A program made the position numbers and the translations under genes. The notes below the pieces were generated by a model that saw only the letters and a list, made by a program, of their open reading frames with translations, was not told where the DNA came from and searched no databases. From positions 248,001 through 312,000 of the forward strand of contig NZ_JADFUA010000004.1 of assembly GCF_015223195.1 (NCBI RefSeq): DNA of 64,000 bases, given 5' to 3'. The stretch is from Chitinilyticum piscinae (GTDB lineage: Bacteria; Pseudomonadota; Gammaproteobacteria; Burkholderiales; Chitinibacteraceae). Numbering within the stretch: position 1 is the first letter of the stretch; every line of letters starts with the position of its first letter. This document shows positions 1 to 11,096 of this stretch, one piece after another.

Positions 1-1210
<1,210 letters not shown>

Positions 1211-2446
1211 TCAGGCGAACAGACGCAGCGCCGCTACCGATCCGGGAGCAATGCCACGATCATCCATGCGGGCATAGATGCCAGCAAGTTGCTTACGGAT
1301 GCTGGCGATGCTGGGCGGAGTCAACGGCTTGCCGTTGTCGTCGACCAGATTGCCAGCCAGCGCACCCGACAGGCTCTGGGCGAAATCGCACAGGTAATCA
1401 AATACCGGCAAGCCTCCGGCCACCCGCGGCACGTCAAACAGCAGCGTGAGGGCCTCCGAGGTTTTGCCAAACGGCGACTGATCCTGATTGGCCAGGGTAA
1501 ACAGTGTCTTGCCCGAATCGCTGCGATAGTGGAACGCGCCATCCTGACCGCGCACCAGACCGGATTGCTCGGCAAGCACCCGCACCTTTTCCAGCGGGAA
1601 TGGGCGATCAACGGCAAGGATATTCAGACCGATCAGCACATCAACACCGGCACAGAAATCATCCAGATCTTGCGCTGATGCGAGCTTGCTGCTGCGCTGC
1701 GGATAGGAAACACTGGCTTCGATGCCATCGGCAAACTGCTGCACGCTCATGGTGAAGGCATTGAGCTGCTCGGGGGTAACGGCGCCCTGACGGTCGGCCA
1801 GTTGCAGCGCGATGCGCAGTTCGCTGTAGCGGCTGCGGCTGTGCGGGTGAACGGCTTCCCAGTGATCCTGCACGGTACGGCCGATCACCTGGATGCGCTT
1901 GGCACCGGAGAACGGCGGCACTTCACCCGCCGAGACCGGCTCGCCGGCATGCACTTCAGCAATGAAATCCAGCGCGGGATCGATCAGGCTGGTCGCCAGC
2001 AACTCGGCCGGCGCATCGGCTTCGTCATCCTGTACGGCAGCGAACGCGGGGGCGTGGGAAACTGGTGCCGCAGCGGCGGCAGCCGGGCTAAGCACGCGCA
2101 CCGGAGCGGGAGCAGGTGCCACTGGCGCAGCCGGTGCCGGCTGAGGCGCACGCGCGGCGAGTGCCGGGGGCATCGGCGGAATATCATCCTCGCCAACCAG
2201 CGGCTCCGGATCGTCATCCACCAGCACGGGCGCAAGCCGCGGTTCGTCAATCAGCGGTTCGACACGCAGGGCCTCTCCCTGACGCACGACATTTTTCGGG
2301 GTATCCATCAGCACATCGGGCTGATTCCGGGCAAAGGCCTTGCCGGCCTCCTTGCGGTAGCGGTATTCCTGCCACCAGTTAAATGCATAGACTGCCGCGA
2401 CAATCGTTCCGCCGACAATCAGTGATCCGAGTTGTAAATCTGTCAT
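1211..2446 (-). CDS. zipA: Cell division protein ZipA
   Basis: Inner-membrane anchor for the FtsZ ring. The 411-residue protein has an N-terminal membrane segment at about residues 6-24 with almost no periplasmic part. A basic stretch and a long Pro/Ala-rich linker (about 60-170) follow, then a C-terminal FtsZ-binding ZipA domain (about 265-400) containing SPFGKTSEALTLLFDVPRV. The order membrane helix, P/Q-type linker, globular domain is typical of the family. The linker here is alanine- and proline-rich rather than glutamine-rich. It sits between smc and ligA, 104 bp after smc, and is probably co-transcribed with both. Confidence 0.93.
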   Translation of the reverse strand: MTDLQLGSLIVGGTIVAAVYAFNWWQEYRYRKEAGKAFARNQPDVLMDTPKNVVRQGEALRVEPLIDEPRLAPVLVDDDPEPLVGEDDIPPMPPALAARAPQPAPAAPVAPAPAPVRVLSPAAAAAAPVSHAPAFAAVQDDEADAPAELLATSLIDPALDFIAEVHAGEPVSAGEVPPFSGAKRIQVIGRTVQDHWEAVHPHSRSRYSELRIALQLADRQGAVTPEQLNAFTMSVQQFADGIEASVSYPQRSSKLASAQDLDDFCAGVDVLIGLNILAVDRPFPLEKVRVLAEQSGLVRGQDGAFHYRSDSGKTLFTLANQDQSPFGKTSEALTLLFDVPRVAGGLPVFDYLCDFAQSLSGALAGNLVDDNGKPLTPPSIASIRKQLAGIYARMDDRGIAPGSVAALRLFA

Positions 2447-2550
2447 ATCCAGTTCAGGCGTATCTGCTTGTCATCGTACCCGCCACAAGGCGGACGCGTT
2501 TTCATCCGTGGGCGCTGGGCGCCTCTTTCGTGTACTGCATTTGTTCCGCA

Positions 2551-5500
2551 TCAGGCCGGGGCTGCTTCGCGCATGTCGAGTGCGGCAGCAATATCGACGG
2601 CCACCACACGCGACACCCCCTGCTCCTGCATCGTGACACCGACCAGTTGCTCGGCCATTTCCATGGCCAGCCGGTTGTGGCTGATGAACAGGAATTGCGT
2701 GCGTTCGGCCATTTTCTTGACCAGATCGCAAAAACGCAAGGTATTCGCGTCGTCCAGCGGCGCATCCACCTCATCCAGCAGGCAAAATGGTGCCGGATTG
2801 AGCCTGAATAGCGAGAATACCAGACTTAGCGCCGTAAGTGCTTTCTCCCCCCCCGAGAGCAGGTGGATGGTCGCGTTCTTTTTGCCCGGCGGCTGCGCCA
2901 TGATCTGCAGGCCGGCATCGAGGATTTCCTCGCCGGTGAGCACCAGCTCGGCATGACCACCGCCAAACAGCATCGGAAACAGCTCCTGCAGATTGCCGTT
3001 GACCGCATCGTAGGTGCCCTGCAGCAGTGCGCGCGTTTCGCGATCAATGCGGCGAATGGCATTTTCCAGCGTATCCATTGCAGCATAAAGATCGGCGCTC
3101 TGCGCCTGCAGATACCCCTCGCGTTCGCGCGCGGCCTCCAGCTCCTGCAGTGCGGCAAGGTTCACCGCCCCCAGGGCATTCACTGCTTGCGAGAGCTTGC
3201 CGATCTCGCTAACGAGCGCCCCGACCTTCATGCCCGGTTCCAGCTTTTGCTGCAGCAGCGCTTCATCCGCTGCGGCCTCGGCCAGCTCCTGCGCAAAACG
3301 CTCCAGCGCAAGCCGCGCCTCCTGCTCGGCCAACCTGGCGGCACTGACGGCTTCGCGCGCGGGCTCGAGGGTAGCCTCGACCAACTGGCGTGCTGCTTCG
3401 ACCTCACGCAACTGCTGCGCTATGCCATTGAGCGTGTCTCGGGCCGCCGCGAGCAGGCGTTCCTTCTCGCTGCGGATATTGACCGCATCCTGGAAGCCCA
3501 CGTCGAAGTCGCCTTCGTCGATCCCGGCCAGCTCTTCCAGCAGCTCGGCGAGCCGCTCCTGTTGCGCATCCTGCTGCTGCACCAGGTCTTCGCTGCGACG
3601 CGAAAGCTCGGCCAGCCGCTGTGCCGCACTCTGTACGGCAAAGCGCGCTTCCTGCGCCTGCCGGTCGGCCTCGCGCAACTGGCTGCGCTTGAGCGTCAGC
3701 GCGGTTTCGGCTTCGACGCGATCCAGCTTCAGGTTTTCCAGCTGTTCGTCTAGTGGCGCCAGTGCTGCCTCCTGAATCACCGCTTCGCTTTCGCAATCAC
3801 GCAGTGCGCGTTCTTCATCGTCCAGCTGACGACGCAGCTGGCGCAACTCGTCCTGCAGCTGAGTCATGCGCAGACTGGCCTGCTCGCGCTCGGCCTGCCG
3901 GCGTGCCTGCTCGCGCTCGGCCTGATGCACGTACTGGCGCTGGCGATTTTCCAACTGACGCTGCTCGCGCAGCTGTGCCTCGATCTGCAGCAAGCTGCTG
4001 CCGGCTTCGGAGAGCTGCATGGCGGCCAGCCGCACGGTTTCTTCGGCTTGCGGCAATGCGGCATCCAGTGCGGCCAGCTCCTGCTGGCGCGCCAGTGCAC
4101 CGGTTTCACCGGCTGCGGCAACCTGGTAGTGCACCGCATGGCGCTCAACGCTGTGCCCGTCCCGGGTCAGGATCTGCTGAGCTGCGTGCAATTGATCCTG
4201 CCAAGCCAAGGCCTGTACCAGATCATCGGCGACCAGAAAGGGCGCCAGCCAGTCTGCCAGCACCGGCTGCCAACGGGCATCGTGGGCCTGAACATAACTT
4301 GCCAGTGTGGCCAGGCCTGTTTGCGCAACGGCCTCTGGGGCTAATGCCCCGGCCCTGCCGGGACGCACAAGCAGCAAAGAATCAGGCGGGGGTATATCCG
4401 GGTAGCCATCCACCATTAATGATTTCAGCCGCATACCCAGCGCAGTTTCAATCAGTTCGGCATAACCGGCTTCGACGGTGAGCGTGGCTAGCAAGGCCGG
4501 CAGTGCGGCATAGCCCTGCTGCTTCAGCCAGGCATCCAGCTCGCCGGCCCGTCTGGGCGTCTGCAGCCCGGTAAGGACTTCGTGCCGGGTTTGCTGGGCA
4601 GCCAGAGACAGCCGAGCCTGCTCATGCTGCTGGCGCAGATCTTGTTGCTGTTCACGAATTTCCTGCAGACGGGATTCACTGTCCTGCATGCCAAGCACGA
4701 GCTCTTCGAGCGCCATCCTTGCCGCATCGAGTTCCAGCTGATCGTCTTCGCCCTCATCCGGCACGACGGTACGTGCCTGTTCGGCAGTCAGCCGGGTCAG
4801 CCGCTCGCGCAACTGGTCGCGCTGCCGTGCATGGTTTTGTGCCTGCTGGCGCGCCAGCTGCGCGGCAGCCCGCGCCTGCGCATGGCGCTCGCGCAAGGAC
4901 TGGAAGCATTCATCCAGCTCGGCCTGCGCCTGCTCCAGCTCCGGCAGCCGCAGATGTTCCTCTTCGGCTTGCAGCGCCGTTTCCTCGGCGCGGAGGCTGG
5001 CCTCTTCGCTGCGCAGCAGCCAGTCTTCCATTTCGGCGGCCAGCTGGCGCCGGGTCTCGTCCAGCCTTTGCAGACTGTCACGCGCCGACTGCGCCTCCTG
5101 GCTGAGCCGCTGGCGAGTCTGGCGCAAATGCTGCAGTTGCTGCTCCAGTCGCGCAACAGTGGCATTGGCATCATAGAGATGCCCCTGTGCATGATGGACA
5201 TCGTCACTCGCGCGGAAATGCGCCTCGCGCAATTCTTCCAGCCGGGCTTCCTGTGCACGCAACTGCGCCAGCTGGGCATCGAGTGCGGTCTGCGCGGCAT
5301 CGATGGCCTGACGGGCGGCTTCGGCCTCGCGGGCGGCCTCAAGCTTGCGCAGCAATGCCAGCAAATTCTGTTTTTCGGTAATGGTTTCGCGCAGATTCTG
5401 GTAGCGGCTGGCCACCTCGGCCTGCGCGGCCAGCTTGTCAAGCTGGCGCTCCAGTTCCTGCCGGATATCTTCAACCCGCGCGAGATTGTCGCGGGTATCG

Positions 5501-6054
5501 GCCAGCCGCGATTCCGTTTCGCGGCGGCGTTCCTTGTACTTGGACACGCCCGCAGCTTCTTCCAGAAAGTGCCGCAGCTCCTCGGGGCTGGCCTCGATGA
5601 TGCGGTTGATCATCCCCTGGCCGATGATGGCATACCCGCCCTTGCCGACGCCGGTACCAAGAAAGAGATCGGTAATGTCGCGCCGCCGCACCGCCTGGTT
5701 ATTGATGCAATAGTTCGACTCACCCTGCCGCGTCAGCACGCGCTTGATGCTGATTTCGGTGAACTGGCCCCACTGGCTCTGCACCGTTCCCGCCGAATTG
5801 TCGAACACCAGCTCGACGGAGGCACGACTCACGGCTTTGCGCGTGGTCGAGCCGTTGAAAATCACGTCCTGCATCGATTCGCCACGCAACTGCTTGGCGC
5901 TGGATTCACCCAGCACCCAGCGCACGGCATCGATGACATTTGACTTGCCGCATCCATTTGGGCCGCAGACAGCCACCAGCTGACCCGGCACGGCAATCGA
6001 CGTGGGGTCTACGAAGGATTTGAATCCGGCCAGCTTGATGTGGGAAAGGCGCAC
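2551..6054 (-). CDS. smc: Chromosome segregation protein SMC
   Basis: Structural maintenance of chromosomes ATPase of 1167 residues, the usual length for bacterial SMC. The N-terminal ATP-binding head holds Walker A GPNGCGKSN at residues 31-39. Two long Glu/Gln/Arg/Leu-rich coiled-coil arms flank a central hinge (about 500-640). The C-terminal head holds the signature LLSGGEKALTALSL and Walker B CLLDEVDAPLDDAN. It dimerises through the hinge and, with ScpA and ScpB (not in this window), organises and segregates the chromosome. It is the first gene of an apparent smc-zipA-ligA operon. The start is set by the conserved opening MRLSHIKLAGFKSF. Confidence 0.98.
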   Translation of the reverse strand: MRLSHIKLAGFKSFVDPTSIAVPGQLVAVCGPNGCGKSNVIDAVRWVLGESSAKQLRGESMQDVIFNGSTTRKAVSRASVELVFDNSAGTVQSQWGQFTEISIKRVLTRQGESNYCINNQAVRRRDITDLFLGTGVGKGGYAIIGQGMINRIIEASPEELRHFLEEAAGVSKYKERRRETESRLADTRDNLARVEDIRQELERQLDKLAAQAEVASRYQNLRETITEKQNLLALLRKLEAAREAEAARQAIDAAQTALDAQLAQLRAQEARLEELREAHFRASDDVHHAQGHLYDANATVARLEQQLQHLRQTRQRLSQEAQSARDSLQRLDETRRQLAAEMEDWLLRSEEASLRAEETALQAEEEHLRLPELEQAQAELDECFQSLRERHAQARAAAQLARQQAQNHARQRDQLRERLTRLTAEQARTVVPDEGEDDQLELDAARMALEELVLGMQDSESRLQEIREQQQDLRQQHEQARLSLAAQQTRHEVLTGLQTPRRAGELDAWLKQQGYAALPALLATLTVEAGYAELIETALGMRLKSLMVDGYPDIPPPDSLLLVRPGRAGALAPEAVAQTGLATLASYVQAHDARWQPVLADWLAPFLVADDLVQALAWQDQLHAAQQILTRDGHSVERHAVHYQVAAAGETGALARQQELAALDAALPQAEETVRLAAMQLSEAGSSLLQIEAQLREQRQLENRQRQYVHQAEREQARRQAEREQASLRMTQLQDELRQLRRQLDDEERALRDCESEAVIQEAALAPLDEQLENLKLDRVEAETALTLKRSQLREADRQAQEARFAVQSAAQRLAELSRRSEDLVQQQDAQQERLAELLEELAGIDEGDFDVGFQDAVNIRSEKERLLAAARDTLNGIAQQLREVEAARQLVEATLEPAREAVSAARLAEQEARLALERFAQELAEAAADEALLQQKLEPGMKVGALVSEIGKLSQAVNALGAVNLAALQELEAAREREGYLQAQSADLYAAMDTLENAIRRIDRETRALLQGTYDAVNGNLQELFPMLFGGGHAELVLTGEEILDAGLQIMAQPPGKKNATIHLLSGGEKALTALSLVFSLFRLNPAPFCLLDEVDAPLDDANTLRFCDLVKKMAERTQFLFISHNRLAMEMAEQLVGVTMQEQGVSRVVAVDIAAALDMREAAPA

Positions 6055-6138
6055 GGCAGCAGCAGAAGTTGCGGGTGCGCCGATTGTACCGGACTGGCCC
6101 GCCGCTCGCAGCGACGGGTTTAGCCGAATGCGGTTTTG

Positions 6139-6696
6139 CTACTGATTCAGGCGCGTCAGCTTGTTGCCCTGTACGCCCAGGCCGGCCATCAGCCCTTTCT
6201 GGCTGAAGATGAAGGCGTAAATGTCGTCCTTGATCGTCTTGGTGGTCATGCTGCGCCCCATGCCTTCATCGACCAGCACCACACTGGGACCAACACCCAC
6301 TTCGAAACCCTGCTGCGCATCCAGCGCAGCCACCGCGCCGTCATTCATCAGAAACAGCGCGTAGCCGTATTTCTGCACGCCGGCCTGCAGCCCCCATGAG
6401 GCGCCTGCCGTGCTGTAGTAAGCCACCGGCTTGCCCTGACGCCACAACACCCCCTCGCCGTACTGTCCACCCACGACCAGGCCGCCTTTTTTCACGGCCG
6501 GAAATACCAGCACGGCCACGGCCTGGGCATGCAGCGCTTTCGCGGCAGGCACACTGGATACCAATTTTTGCAGCGCAGCCTGGGAAGACTTGTTCAGGGC
6601 AGTTTGCTCGGACGCGGTCAATGCACTGGCATTTGCAGCCAGCAGCCAACTGCCACAGAGCAGCAGCAAGAAATAACGCTTCACAACGTGCAGCAT
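6139..6696 (-). CDS. SYLF-domain (Ysc84/DUF500) periplasmic protein
   Basis: A 185-residue exported protein with a signal peptide (hydrophobic core LLLLCGSWLLAANASA, cleavage near residue 24). A SYLF domain follows, with the family pattern VLVFPAVKKGGLVVGGQYGEG, GASWGLQAGVQ and a C-terminal YAFIFSQKGLMAGLGVQG. SYLF proteins bind lipid in eukaryotes; bacterial members are periplasmic and their role is unclear. A GGAG ribosome site lies six bases before the ATG. It stands alone between smc and dps, both on the same strand. Confidence 0.88.
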   Translation of the reverse strand: MLHVVKRYFLLLLCGSWLLAANASALTASEQTALNKSSQAALQKLVSSVPAAKALHAQAVAVLVFPAVKKGGLVVGGQYGEGVLWRQGKPVAYYSTAGASWGLQAGVQKYGYALFLMNDGAVAALDAQQGFEVGVGPSVVLVDEGMGRSMTTKTIKDDIYAFIFSQKGLMAGLGVQGNKLTRLNQ

Positions 6697-6757
6697 GACA
6701 GACTCCAGAAAGTGTAATGACCTCCCTGTTATAGCCTGCCATGCGGATTGCTACTGC

Positions 6758-7255
6758 TTATTCCTCCAGCAGGCTGCGCAGCATCCACGCGGTTTTTTCG
6801 TGGACTTCCAGTCGTTGCGTCAGCAGATCGGCCGTAGGCTGGTCATTGGCTGCATCCACCAGCGAAAACAGGCTGCGCGCGGTACGCGCGGTGGCCTCCT
6901 GGGCGGCGACGAGGTGCCGGATCATGTCATTGGCCCTGGGTACCCCCTCAACCTCCTTGATCGATGCCAGTTTGACAAACTCCTTGTAGGTGCCCGGCGC
7001 CGGCTCGCCCAGCGCGCGGATGCGCTCGGCAATCATGTCCAGCGCGGTCCACTGTTCCGAGTACTGGTTCATGAACATCACATGCAGGCTGTTGAACTGC
7101 GGCCCGGTCACATTCCAGTGAAAATTGTGCGTCATCAGATAGAGCGTGTAGCTGTCCGCCAGCAGGCGGGACAATCCAGCCGCAATCGCCTTGCGATCCT
7201 TGTCGGAAATGCCGATGTCGATGCGGGGAGCGGAAGCAGTTTTCTTGCTGGCCAT
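6758..7255 (-). CDS. dps: Dps-family DNA-binding ferritin-like protein
   Basis: A 165-residue member of the Dps family, which forms dodecameric shells that oxidise and store iron with peroxide and protect DNA. The ferroxidase-site residues are present in HNFHWNVTG and in the following helix ([17 protein letters not shown]). A short lysine-containing N-terminal tail ([11 protein letters not shown]) could contact DNA. Start at 7255 is supported by AAGGAG a few bases upstream. It is divergent from the DJ-1 family gene at 7392, so the 136 bp between them holds both promoters. Proximity to DJ-1 fits an oxidative stress role. Confidence 0.95.
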   Translation of the reverse strand: MASKKTASAPRIDIGISDKDRKAIAAGLSRLLADSYTLYLMTHNFHWNVTGPQFNSLHVMFMNQYSEQWTALDMIAERIRALGEPAPGTYKEFVKLASIKEVEGVPRANDMIRHLVAAQEATARTARSLFSLVDAANDQPTADLLTQRLEVHEKTAWMLRSLLEE

Positions 7256-7391
7256 CTTGGTCTCCTTGACGTTCTCTGCCGCGCGAATCGGCGGCGTTTC
7301 ATTGCCAGTTAACTACACGACCGTGCGGATTTGAAGTAGATTTTACCGATCTGCAAGTTTGACAAAAGCAATCACCAGCCAAGGAGAAACC

Positions 7392-7943
7392 ATGCTTGCC
7401 CATATCTATGTCGCCCCCGGTTTTGAAGAAGTCGAACTCGTCACCATCGCCGATATCCTGCGGCGTGGCGGTGTCGACACACGCCTGATTTCGCTGGATG
7501 AAACTCCCGCCCAAACGGGCGCACACGGCATCACGCTGCACACCGACCAGCCCTTCAGTGCAGCAGAAGGAATGCTGGCCGATGCCATCATTCTGCCAGG
7601 CGGTGGCCCGGGCACGCAGGCCATGCTGGCCAGCCCGGCGCTGCATGTGCGGCTGCAGGCGCACAAGTCGGCAGGCAAATTGGTCGCCGCCATCTGCGCG
7701 GCGCCGATGGTACTGGCCAAGGCCGGCGCGCTCGCCGGTGAAACCGCCTGCTGCTTCCCTGGCTGCGAAGCCACGCTAAACAGCGTCGGCGCCAGCGTAA
7801 GCGCATACAACGTGGTCGAGAGTGGCAGCGTAATCACCTCGCGCGGCCCGGCAACGGCCGCGAGCTTTGCCCTGACCCTGCTGGGCAAGCTGGCAGGTGA
7901 AACCGCCGCACGCGAAGTCGGCCGTGCCATGCTCTACCTTTAA
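7392..7943 (+). CDS. DJ-1/PfpI family protein (YajL-like)
   Basis: A 183-residue DJ-1 superfamily protein. The nucleophile-elbow cysteine lies in VAAICAAPMVLAKAG and the glutamate that pairs with it in the N-terminal PGFEEVE motif. GGGPG and the ending LLGKLAG follow the YajL/DJ-1 subgroup. Such proteins act in oxidative stress, as chaperone-like or glyoxal-handling enzymes; the substrate cannot be told from sequence. The ATG at 7392 follows AAGGAG seven bases upstream, which excludes the longer reading from 7359. Divergent from dps. Confidence 0.9.
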   Translation: MLAHIYVAPGFEEVELVTIADILRRGGVDTRLISLDETPAQTGAHGITLHTDQPFSAAEGMLADAIILPGGGPGTQAMLASPALHVRLQAHKSAGKLVAAICAAPMVLAKAGALAGETACCFPGCEATLNSVGASVSAYNVVESGSVITSRGPATAASFALTLLGKLAGETAAREVGRAMLYL

Positions 7944-8131
7944 TCCCGGGGTAGGCCAGGTACGCGCTGTTCAACTCCTGGCCAGAACACAAGCTCACCC
8001 AGTGCATTGATCAGGAGAACTCTGCATCACCAGCCGGCGATCGTGCTGCTCATCGGCCAGGCTTACAAGGGATTCTTCTTTTTCGCGGCAGTGCGGGCTA
8101 GTGTTGGGGTAACTGCAACCGGAGCGCAATC

Positions 8132-8926
8132 ATGCGAAGCTATGTACTGATCCTGTTGCTGCTGCTCTCCCCTCTGGCGCTGTGCGAGGACATTACCCTC
8201 CGGCTGCAAGCCCGTCGCGATGGCCAGCATGAGTACTATCATCGCTTGCTTAGTGAGGCGCTGCGTGCACAAGGGCATACCGTCACGCTGCAGGTCAGCC
8301 CCGAACTGCCGGCAGCCCGACGCAACCAGTTGCTGGAAAGCGGGGAAATCAGCGTCCACTGGCTCCTGCAAAGCAAGCAGCGCGACGCGCAATATCTGCC
8401 AGTCCCCGTCGGACTGACCAAAGGGCTCATCGGCCAGCGCCTGCTGCTGATCCCGCGCGGCGCATCCACCCGCCTTGCCGGGGTAAACAACCTGGCCGAT
8501 CTGCAGGCACTGAATCTGCGAGCCGGAATGGGCAAGGACTGGTTCGATGTGCGGATCTGGCAATTCAACCGGCTACCCGTATTCGAGCAAACCGGCGACT
8601 GGCAACTGCTATACCGAATGCTGCTCACACCGGAGCGCCAGATCGATTATCTGCCACGAGGCGCACTTGAAATCGGGCCGGAACAGCAGTCCCGCCCGGA
8701 GCTGGAAATCGAACCGCGGCTAGTGCTGGTGTATGACCGGGACTTCATTTTCTATGTCAGCCCCCGGGAACCCGGTTTGCACGATGCAATCAGCCAGGCT
8801 CTCACGGCTGCGGCAGAAAGCGGACTGCAGCAACGCCTGCTGGAGCAGCATTTCCGCAAACAGCTGCAACCGCTGAACCTGCAGCAACGCGTCCGGATCC
8901 CCCTAGTGGTACCTGACGAGCTGTAG
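8132..8926 (+). CDS. Periplasmic substrate-binding-like protein (type 2 fold)
   Basis: A 264-residue protein with a signal peptide (MRSYVLILLLLLSPLALC). The mature part begins like an extracellular solute-binding protein (ITLRLQARRDGQHEYYHRLL) and includes a segment typical of the second lobe (LADLQALNLRAGMGKDWFDVRIW). No transporter genes are next to it. Stand-alone proteins of this kind in betaproteobacteria are usually annotated as hypothetical or as sensors for a partner protein. A GGAG site lies before the ATG. It converges with the YkgJ gene, six bases apart. Ligand unknown. Confidence 0.7.
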   Translation: MRSYVLILLLLLSPLALCEDITLRLQARRDGQHEYYHRLLSEALRAQGHTVTLQVSPELPAARRNQLLESGEISVHWLLQSKQRDAQYLPVPVGLTKGLIGQRLLLIPRGASTRLAGVNNLADLQALNLRAGMGKDWFDVRIWQFNRLPVFEQTGDWQLLYRMLLTPERQIDYLPRGALEIGPEQQSRPELEIEPRLVLVYDRDFIFYVSPREPGLHDAISQALTAAAESGLQQRLLEQHFRKQLQPLNLQQRVRIPLVVPDEL

Positions 8927-8932
8927 CCTGGC

Positions 8933-9271
8933 TCAACCGTCAACCACAGGCAGGGCAGGCAATCCGTGACGCGCACGGGCACGGTTGCACGCCGAGGCGA
9001 AATTGCCGATCTCTGCCAGCGGCGCAAATTCACGGCACGGCGACGGGCGTTCTGCATAGATGCCGCACCAGACCTTCTCGCCGATGGTGCCGCACAGCGC
9101 CAGACAGCGCGGATTGGCGTAATCGGTCCCCTTCAACCGTGCGTGCTCGTACCCTTCTGGATCAGCCAGACCGTCCGGCACGCGCCCGCCTTCGCTTTCA
9201 AGCTCGGAGCTGTGGAAGGTCACGCGAAATGCGGCGCAGCAGGCGCCACAGCTAAGACAGGGATTATCCAT
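8933..9271 (-). CDS. YkgJ-family cysteine-cluster protein
   Basis: A 112-residue protein whose N-terminus carries the cluster CLSCGACCAAF (C-x2-C-x2-CC). Further cysteines lie in NPRCLALCG, KVWCGIY and SPCREFAPL, the arrangement of the YkgJ / UPF0153 family thought to bind zinc or an iron-sulphur cluster. Function unknown in the family. It converges with the periplasmic-binding-like gene and diverges from the DUF2863 gene at 9400. Confidence 0.85.
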   Translation of the reverse strand: MDNPCLSCGACCAAFRVTFHSSELESEGGRVPDGLADPEGYEHARLKGTDYANPRCLALCGTIGEKVWCGIYAERPSPCREFAPLAEIGNFASACNRARARHGLPALPVVDG

Positions 9272-9399
9272 CGATTGGCCGGCAGAAAAGGGATCAACGC
9301 GCAGCTATTTACCCTGTTCCTTGCGTCTTGCCAAGCCGCTAGCGGCATGCGGGTGCTAGAATCCCGCACAATCTGAACGCCACCCTGCTGCTTTCCACC

Positions 9400-10578
9400 A
9401 TGCTCAAACGCCCGCGCACTCCCCGCCGCAACCGCCGTACCGCCGACCTGGACGAACTGATCCGGCTGGCCAATGGTCTGGCCGACTCCTGCACCCGCCC
9501 CGAAGACGAGTTCTGGATCGCGGCACTGGATGAAGCCGTTCTGCCACTGCTGGAGGGTGGAGACGAGGAAAGCCTCAACGTGGCGCTGGAGACCCTGGCT
9601 CAGGCTGAATCGGATGCCTGGAGTGAACTCGCCAATGCCATCGAAGCGGCCTGCGAAACGCGCATCGTCCAGCATGACGGGCAGGACTGGCAGGTGGTAT
9701 TGCTGGCGGCACCATTACTAAGCTGGTCGCGCTATGCCATACCGACCGGCGCACTGGGCCGTGAACTGCTGCAGACCCTGCGCGTCCAGCTGGGCGCGCA
9801 TATTCTGGCACGCGGCACGCGCCTCGCCCTGGTCGATTATCTGTTCAGCCCGGATCAGCTGCCGCAGGGGTTCTGCCCCACTTATGCATTGCTGCAGGAA
9901 ATGGCGCCACTGGCAGTCCGCGCGCAGGATCTAGCGCTGGCTGATGCGGCACTCCCGGAAACCGCAGCTTTTCTGTCGGATTCGCGCTACATCGTCGCGG
10001 CAGTTGCCGCGCCACTGGGACAAGCCCTGTTCCGCTGGCAGGAAGACGATGGTGAGCGCAAGGAGGCCGAGGTGCAATGGCGCAAACAGGGCGCCGCGGC
10101 ACTGACGCCGGTCTTCGCCGGCTGCGCAATGGAAGCACTGTTACCCCAAGCCTATTTTGCCGCCTGGCGCGAAACCGACCGGGCATCACGCGCGTACTCC
10201 ATCCGCGCCACCGTCTCCTTCCTGCAGCTGACATTGAATCTGGAAGCGCGGCAGATCAGTGCCGCAGTAGCCGCCTGTTACAAGCAGCGGCTGGAAGAAT
10301 ACCGTATCGGCTTCATGCTCAACCGTGGCAGCCAGGTCGTGCATGGCGTGGTCTGGCCACTGCTGGATGGTGAAAACGAACACAGCGACTGCATCGGCGA
10401 AATCGAAGCCATCCTGCGTGAATGTGGCATCAGTACGATCACCGTGCACGATCACAGTTTCCCCTGCGATCACTGCGATGACTGTGGCAGCCCGTTATTT
10501 CCGAACAGTGATGGCGAACTGCTGCACACCGAGCCCCCGGAAGAAGCGCAGGAGCAGGCACCGCAGCACCTTCACTGA
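9400..10578 (+). CDS. DUF2863 family protein
   Basis: A 392-residue soluble protein that matches the DUF2863 family, which is found in betaproteobacteria and has no known function. It opens with a basic segment (MLKRPRTPRRNRRTADL) followed by the family-typical DELIRLANGLADS. It ends with a short cysteine/histidine motif, CDHCDDCGSPLFPN, that could bind a metal. No signal peptide or membrane segment is visible. A strong terminator follows immediately, so this appears to be a single-gene unit. Confidence 0.82.
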   Translation: MLKRPRTPRRNRRTADLDELIRLANGLADSCTRPEDEFWIAALDEAVLPLLEGGDEESLNVALETLAQAESDAWSELANAIEAACETRIVQHDGQDWQVVLLAAPLLSWSRYAIPTGALGRELLQTLRVQLGAHILARGTRLALVDYLFSPDQLPQGFCPTYALLQEMAPLAVRAQDLALADAALPETAAFLSDSRYIVAAVAAPLGQALFRWQEDDGERKEAEVQWRKQGAAALTPVFAGCAMEALLPQAYFAAWRETDRASRAYSIRATVSFLQLTLNLEARQISAAVAACYKQRLEEYRIGFMLNRGSQVVHGVVWPLLDGENEHSDCIGEIEAILRECGISTITVHDHSFPCDHCDDCGSPLFPNSDGELLHTEPPEEAQEQAPQHLH

Positions 10579-10614
10579 TACCCATTCATGTATACGCATG
10601 AAGCCATTTCAAAT

Positions 10615-10645
10615 AAAAAGCCGGGTGCTTATACCCGGCTTTTTG
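10615..10645 (+). terminator. Rho-independent terminator after the DUF2863 gene
   Basis: The stem GCCGGGT / ACCCGGC (10620-10639) with a 6-base loop is flanked by an A run and a T run. It ends transcription of the upstream gene and is symmetric enough to act on both strands. Confidence 0.9.
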
Positions 10646-10842
10646 TTTGAAAGAAACAATACCCCTGTGGTGAGCATCCGCAGTGGTGTGAGCCGGACAA
10701 CGTCAACCGTCCGGCATTCCCAACCACGGTCAGCATCACGCAGACTTTTGGCAATTGAATGGGCTGATGTGGGTGCTCTGGAGCTGCCCTTGCAAGCGCC
10801 ACATGAATGGCATACCTGAGGGCATACTGCAAAGCCAAAAAC

Positions 10843-10872
10843 AAAAAAGCCCTGATTTATCAGAGCTTTTTT
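10843..10872 (-). terminator. Rho-independent terminator of tRNA-Ser
   Basis: Read on the minus strand, the stem GCTCTGA / TCAGGGC (one G-T pair) has a 4-base loop and is followed by six T residues. It lies 9 bases beyond the CCA end of the tRNA. Confidence 0.8.
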
Positions 10873-10881
10873 GGCGAATTC

Positions 10882-10972
10882 TGGCGGAGAGAGGGGGATT
10901 CGAACCCCCGATAGGCTATTAACCTATACACGCTTTCCAGGCGTGCGACTTAAACCACTCATCCATCTCTCC
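10882..10972 (-). tRNA. tRNA-Ser(GGA): tRNA-Ser (anticodon GGA), CCA end encoded
   Basis: A 91-base tRNA gene. The acceptor stem is GGAGAGA / TCTCTCC with discriminator G and an encoded CCA. The anticodon loop CTGGAAA gives anticodon GGA, reading UCC and UCU. The long variable arm (about ATAGGTTAATAGCCTAT) is the class II feature expected for serine, and the T arm contains GGTTCGAATCC. Confidence 0.97.
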
Positions 10973-10985
10973 GGAAGAGGTGCGA

Positions 10986-11014
10986 ACTATACACACACTC
11001 GGAGCAACTGGCAA
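10986..11014 (-). promoter_or_regulatory. Sigma-70 promoter of tRNA-Ser
   Basis: On the minus strand, TTGCCA and TATAGT are separated by exactly 17 bases, with the -10 box ending 13 bases before the mature tRNA. Position, spacing and sequence all fit a vegetative promoter. Confidence 0.75.
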
Positions 11015-11096
11015 ACCTGTAATACGATTTTATGGAGCAAGGCTGTAAAAAAGCGCGCCCGCAAGGGGCGCGCTGACCATCATTCCACTAGCTCAA